From Corallium rubrum (lineage: Eukaryota > Cnidaria > Anthozoa > Scleralcyonacea > Coralliidae), in the NCBI GenBank assembly GCA_964035015.1, contig OZ036004.1, forward strand, positions 11,465,576 to 11,529,575: 64,000 nucleotides of DNA, in the 5' to 3' direction. Each line of letters opens with the position of its first letter. Within the stretch, counting starts at the first letter, position 1. The translations under genes and the position numbers were made by a program. Shown here one piece after another: positions 60,001 to 64,000 of this stretch. The notes below the pieces were generated by a model. That model made no database searches. It saw nothing but the letters and a program-made list of their open reading frames with translations, and was not told the origin of the DNA.

Positions 60001-63000
60001 TCAAAAACGGTTAGAAAAAGTCGTTTTAAACCTTCTGTGAAAACGAGAAGGCTGTATTTTGGCTAAAAAAATTTTTTTGATTTTTTGAAAAAAATCCGGA
60101 AAAAAAAAGTAAAGGGGTTAGCCTTTACTTTTTGACCGATTTTGGTCACTTTTGAAACTTTTGAGTTAGGGTCAAAAACGGTTAGAAAAGGTCGTTTTAA
60201 ACCTTCTGTGAAAACGAGAAGGCTGTATTTTGGCTAAAAAATTTTTTTTGATTTTTTGAAAAAAATCCGGAAAAAAAAGTAAAGGGGTTAGCCTTTACTT
60301 TTTGACCGATTTTGGTCACTTTTGAAACTTTTGAGTTAGGGTCAAAAACGGTTAGAAAAAGTCGTTTTAAACCTTCTGTGAAAACGAGAAGGCTGTATTT
60401 TGGCTAAAAATGTTTTTTTGATTTTTTGAAAAAAATTCCGGAAAAAAAAAGTAAAGGGGTTAGCCTTTACTTTTTGACCGATTTTGGTCACTTTTGAAAC
60501 TTTGAGTTAGGGTCAAAAACGGTTAGAAAAAGTCGTTTTAAACCTTCTGTGAAAACGAGAAGGCTGTATTTTGGCTAAAAAATGTTTTTTTGATTTTTTG
60601 AAAAAATTCCGGAAAAAAAAAGTAAAGGGGTTAGCCTTTACTTTTTGACCGATTTTGGTCACTTTTGAAACTTTTGAGTTAGGGTCAAAAACGGTTAGAA
60701 AAAGTCGTTTTAAACCTTCTGTTAAAACGAGAAGGCTGTATTTTGGCTAAGAAATGTTTTTTTGATTTTTTGAAAAAATTCCGGAAAAAAAAAGTAAAGG
60801 GGTTAGCCTTTACTTTTTGACCGATTTTGGTCACTTTTGAAACTTTGAGTTAGGGTCAAAAACGGTTAGAAAAAGTCGTTTTAAACCTTCTGTGAAAACG
60901 AGAAGGCTGTATTTTGGTTAAGAAATGTTTTTTTGATTTTTTGAAAAAAATCCGGAAAAAAAAAGTAAAGGGGTTAGCCTTTACTTTTTGACCGATTTTG
61001 GTCCTTTTGAAACTTTTGAGTTAGGGTCAAAAACGGTTAGAAAAAGTCGTTTTAAACCTTCTGTGAAAACGAGTAGCCTGTATTTTGGCTAAAAAATGTT
61101 TTTTTGATTTTTTGAAAAAAATCCGGAAAAAAAAAGTAAAGGGATTAGCCTTTACTTTTTGACCGATTTTGGTCACTTTTGAAACTTTTGAGTTAGGGTG
61201 AAAAACGGTTAGAAAAAGTCGTTTTAAACCTTCTGTGAAAACGAGAAGGCTGTATTTTGGCTAAAAAAATTTTTTGATTTTTTGAAAAAATTCCGGAAAA
61301 AAAAAGTAAAGGGGTTAGCCTTTACTTTTTGACCGATTTTGGTCACTTTTGAAACTTTTGAGTTAGGGTGAAAAACGGTTAGAAAAAGTCGTTTTAAACC
61401 TTCTGTTAAAACGAGAAGGCTGTATTTTGGTTAAGAAATGTTTTTTTGATTTTTTGAAAAAATTCCGGAAAAAAAAAAAGTAAAGGGGTTAGCCTTTACT
61501 TTTTGACCGATTTTGGTCACTTTTGAAACTTTGAGTTAGGGTCAAAAACGGTTAGAAAAAGTCGTTTTAAACCTTCTGTGGAAACGAGAAGGCTGTATTT
61601 TGGTTAAGAAATGTTTTTTTGATTTTTTGAAAAAAATCCGGAAAAAAAAAGTAAAGGGGTTAGCCTTTACTTTTTGACCGATTTTGGTCCTTTTGAAACT
61701 TTTGAGTTAGGGTCAAAAACGGTTAGAAAAAGTCGTTTTAGACCTTCTCTGAAAACGAGAAGCCTGTATTTTGGCTAAAAAATGTTTTTTTGATTTTTTG
61801 AAAAAAATCCGGAAAAAAAAAGTAAAGGGATTAGCCTTTACTTTTTGACCGATTTTGGTCACTTTTGAAACTTTTGAGTTAGGGTGAAAAACGGTTAGAA
61901 AAAGTCGTTTTAAACCTTCTGTGAAAACGAGAAGGCTGTATTTTGGCTAAAAAATGGGGTTTTTGATTTTTTGAAAAAAATCCGGAAAAAAAAAGTAAAG
62001 GGGTTAGCCTTTACTTTTTGACCGATTTTGGTCACTTTTGAAACTATTGAGTTAGGGTCAAAAACGGTTAGAAAAAGTCGTTTTAAACCTTCTGTGAAAA
62101 CGAGAAGGCTGTATTTTGGCTAAGAAATGTTTTTTTGATTTTTTGAAAAAATTCCGGAAAAAAAAAAGTAAAGGGGTTAGCCTTTACTTTTTGACCGATT
62201 TTGGTCACTTTTGAAACTTTTGAGTTAGGGTCAAAAACGGTTAGAAAAAGTCGTTTTAAACCTTCTGTGAAAACGAGAAGGCTGTATTTTGGCTAAAAAA
62301 TGTTTTTTTTCATTTTTTGAAAAAAATCCGGAAAAAAAAAGTAAAGGGGTTAGCCTTTACTTTTTGACCGATTTTGGTCACTTTTGAAACTTTTGAGTTA
62401 GGGTCAAAAACGGTTAGAAAAAGTCGTTTTATACCTTCTGTGAAAACGAGAAGGCTGTATTTTGGCTAAGAAATGTTTTTTTGATTTTTTGAAAAAATTC
62501 CGGAAAAAAAAAAGTAAAGGGGTTAGCCTTTACTTTTTGACCGATTTTGGTCACTTTTGAAACTTTTGAGTTAGGGTGAAAAACGGTTAGAAAAAGTCGT
62601 TTTAAACCTTCTGTTAAAACGAGAAGGCTGTATTTTGGTTAAGAAATGTTTTTTTGATTTTTTGAAAAAATTCCGGAAAAAGAAAAGTAAAGGGGTTAGC
62701 CTTTACTTTTTGACCGATTTTGGTCACTTTTGAAACTTTGAGTTAGGGTCAAAAACGGTTAGAAAAAGTCGTTTTATACCTTCTGTGAAAACGAGAAGGC
62801 TGTATTTTGGTTAAAAATGTTTTTTTGATTTTTTGAAAAAAATCCGGAAAAAAAAAGTAAAGGGGTTAGCCTTTACTTTTTGACCGATTTTGGTCCTTTT
62901 GAAACTTTTGAGTTAGGGTCAAAAACGGTTAGAAAAAGTCGTTTTAAACCTTCTCTGAAAACGAGTAGCCTGTATTTTGGCTAAAAAATGTTTTTTTGAT

Positions 63001-64000
63001 TTTTTGAAAAAAATCCGGAAAAAAAAAGTAAAGGGATTAGCCTTTACTTTTTGACCGATTTTGGTCACTTTTGAAACTTTTGAGTTAGGGTGAAAAACGG
63101 TTAGAAAAAGTCGTTTTAAACCTTCTGTGAAAACGAGAAGGCTGTATTTTGGCTAAAAAATGGGGTTTTTGATTTTTTGAAAAAATTCCGGAAAAAAAAA
63201 GTAAAGGGGTTAGCCTTTACTTTTTGACCGATTTTGGTCACTTTTGAAACTTTTGAGTTAGGGTGAAAAACGGTTAGAAAAAGTCGTTTTAAACCTTCTG
63301 TTAAAACGAGAAGGCTGTATTTTGGTTAAGAAATGTTTTTTTGATTTTTTGAAAAAATTCCGGAAAAAAAAAGTAAAGGGGTTAGCCTTTACTTTTTGAC
63401 CGATTTTGGTCACTTTTGAAACTTTTGAGTTAGGGTCAAAAACGGTTAGAAAAAGTCGTTTTATACCTTCTGTGGAAACGAGAAGGCTGTATTTTGGTTA
63501 AGAAATGTTTTTTTGATTTTTTGAAAAAAATCCGGAAAAAAAAAGTAAAGGGGTTAGCCTTTACTTTTTGACCGATTTTGGTCCTTTTGAAACTTTTGAG
63601 TTAGGGTCAAAAACGGTTAGAAAAAGTCGTTTTAGACCTTCTCTGAAAACGAGTAGCCTGTATTTTGGCTAAAAAATGTTTTTTTGATTTTTTGAAAAAA
63701 ATCCGGAAAAAAAAAGTAAAGGGATTAGCCTTTACTTTTTGACCGATTTTGGTCACTTTTGAAACTTTTGAGTTAGGGTGAAAAACGGTTAGAAAAAGTC
63801 GTTTTAAACCTTCTGTGAAAACGAGAAGGCTGTATTTTGGCTAAAAAATTTTTTGATTTTTTGAAAAAAATCCGGAAAAAAAAAGTAAAGAGATTAGCCT
63901 TTACTTTTTGACCGATTTTGGTCACTTTTGAAACTTTTGAGTTAGGGTGAAAAACGGTTAGAAAAAGTCGTTTTAAACCTTCTGTGAAAACGAGAAGGCT
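33075..64000. repeat. 172-bp satellite DNA array, about 180 monomers
   Basis: Uninterrupted head-to-tail array to the window end. Spacing of TGTGAAAACG between copies is repeatedly 172 bp (40629, 40801, 40973, 41145); small length changes come from A/T homopolymers. Landmarks in each monomer, in order: CGAGAAGGCTGTATTTTGGC, T7GATTTTTTG, AATCCGGAAAA, AAAAGTAAAGGGGTTAGCC, TTTACTTTTTGACCGATTTT, GGTCACTTTTGAAAC, GAGTTAGGGTCAAAAACGG, AAAAAGTCGTTTTAAACC, TTCTG. Variants cluster locally (TAAATAAAG for TAGAAAAAG, AAAAGGAGAAGG for AAAACGAGAAGG). About two-thirds A+T, no coding frames. Confidence 0.97.
61071..63660. repeat. Higher-order repeat segment (four-monomer units) in the satellite
   Basis: A marked monomer (AGCCTG for AGGCTG, with GGGATTAG for GGGGTTAG) recurs at 61071, 61757, 62963 and 63651. 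The spacings are 686, 1206 and 688 bp, i.e. 4, 7 and 4 monomers. The intervening monomers repeat in order as well (TTAAAACG with GGTTAAGAAATG, then GTGGAAACG or GTGAAAACG with GGTCCTTTTG). Confidence 0.75.

Noticed and set aside
33075-64000. CRISPR-like regular repeat array
   Set aside because: Whole 172-bp units repeat without unique spacers, in a eukaryotic context; it is satellite DNA.

Overview
This is a nuclear DNA window from an invertebrate animal. The evidence is small exons with GT-AG introns, an animal-type XPC/Rad4 DNA-repair gene, a PHD-finger non-LTR retrotransposon, many palindromic MITEs, and a very long AT-rich satellite array. The transposon mix (hAT and Mutator-like non-autonomous elements with intact target-site duplications, a tRNA-type SINE, a TGTC-core dispersed element beginning CCTCCGCC) resembles aquatic invertebrates such as cnidarians. 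I cannot name a species.

Layout. 1-1320 is a composite simple-sequence block that includes 42 near-identical copies of a 20-mer. 1908-14499 (+) holds the 3' part of an XPC/Rad4 homologue: twelve exons with consistent phases, covering BHD1, BHD2, BHD3 and the C-terminus. The fourth exon in the window carries an in-frame TAA exactly where the family has a lysine. The XPC introns are packed with mobile DNA: a degraded LINE tail, a hAT element with a perfect 8-bp duplication, six palindromic MITEs, a SINE, several microsatellites, an 838-bp TTTG/TCTG array and a nested foldback element. A roughly 135-bp minisatellite starts at the XPC stop codon and is split by a second hAT element, again with a perfect 8-bp duplication. 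16.2-25.4 kb has no gene I recognise. It holds palindromic elements, a 1.55-kb Mutator-like element with a perfect 9-bp duplication, and a 0.9-kb tandem segmental duplication.

25586-28438 (+) has the first two coding exons of a lipase class 3 (alpha/beta-hydrolase) protein. They are separated by an intron filled with about 68 copies of a 19-bp minisatellite. The exon that should carry the catalytic GHSLGG serine is not in the visible sequence. 28.6-30.3 kb is a duplicated repeat unit, one copy split by nested palindromes. A LINE open reading frame (2A-like GDIQINPGP, PHD finger, start of the endonuclease) begins at 32183 and runs into a 200-N assembly gap. From 33075 to the window end is an uninterrupted array of about 180 copies of a 172-bp satellite monomer. 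Each monomer has hairpins and a CENP-B-box-like motif, and part of the array shows four-monomer higher-order units. It is a plausible centromeric or pericentromeric satellite.

The two genes are unrelated in function: nucleotide-excision-repair damage recognition versus a predicted lipid hydrolase. The most notable observations are the nonsense codon in a frame-neutral XPC exon, the satellite array with its CENP-B-like box and local higher-order structure, three elements with intact target-site duplications, and a dispersed repeat that supplies the splice acceptor of an XPC exon.
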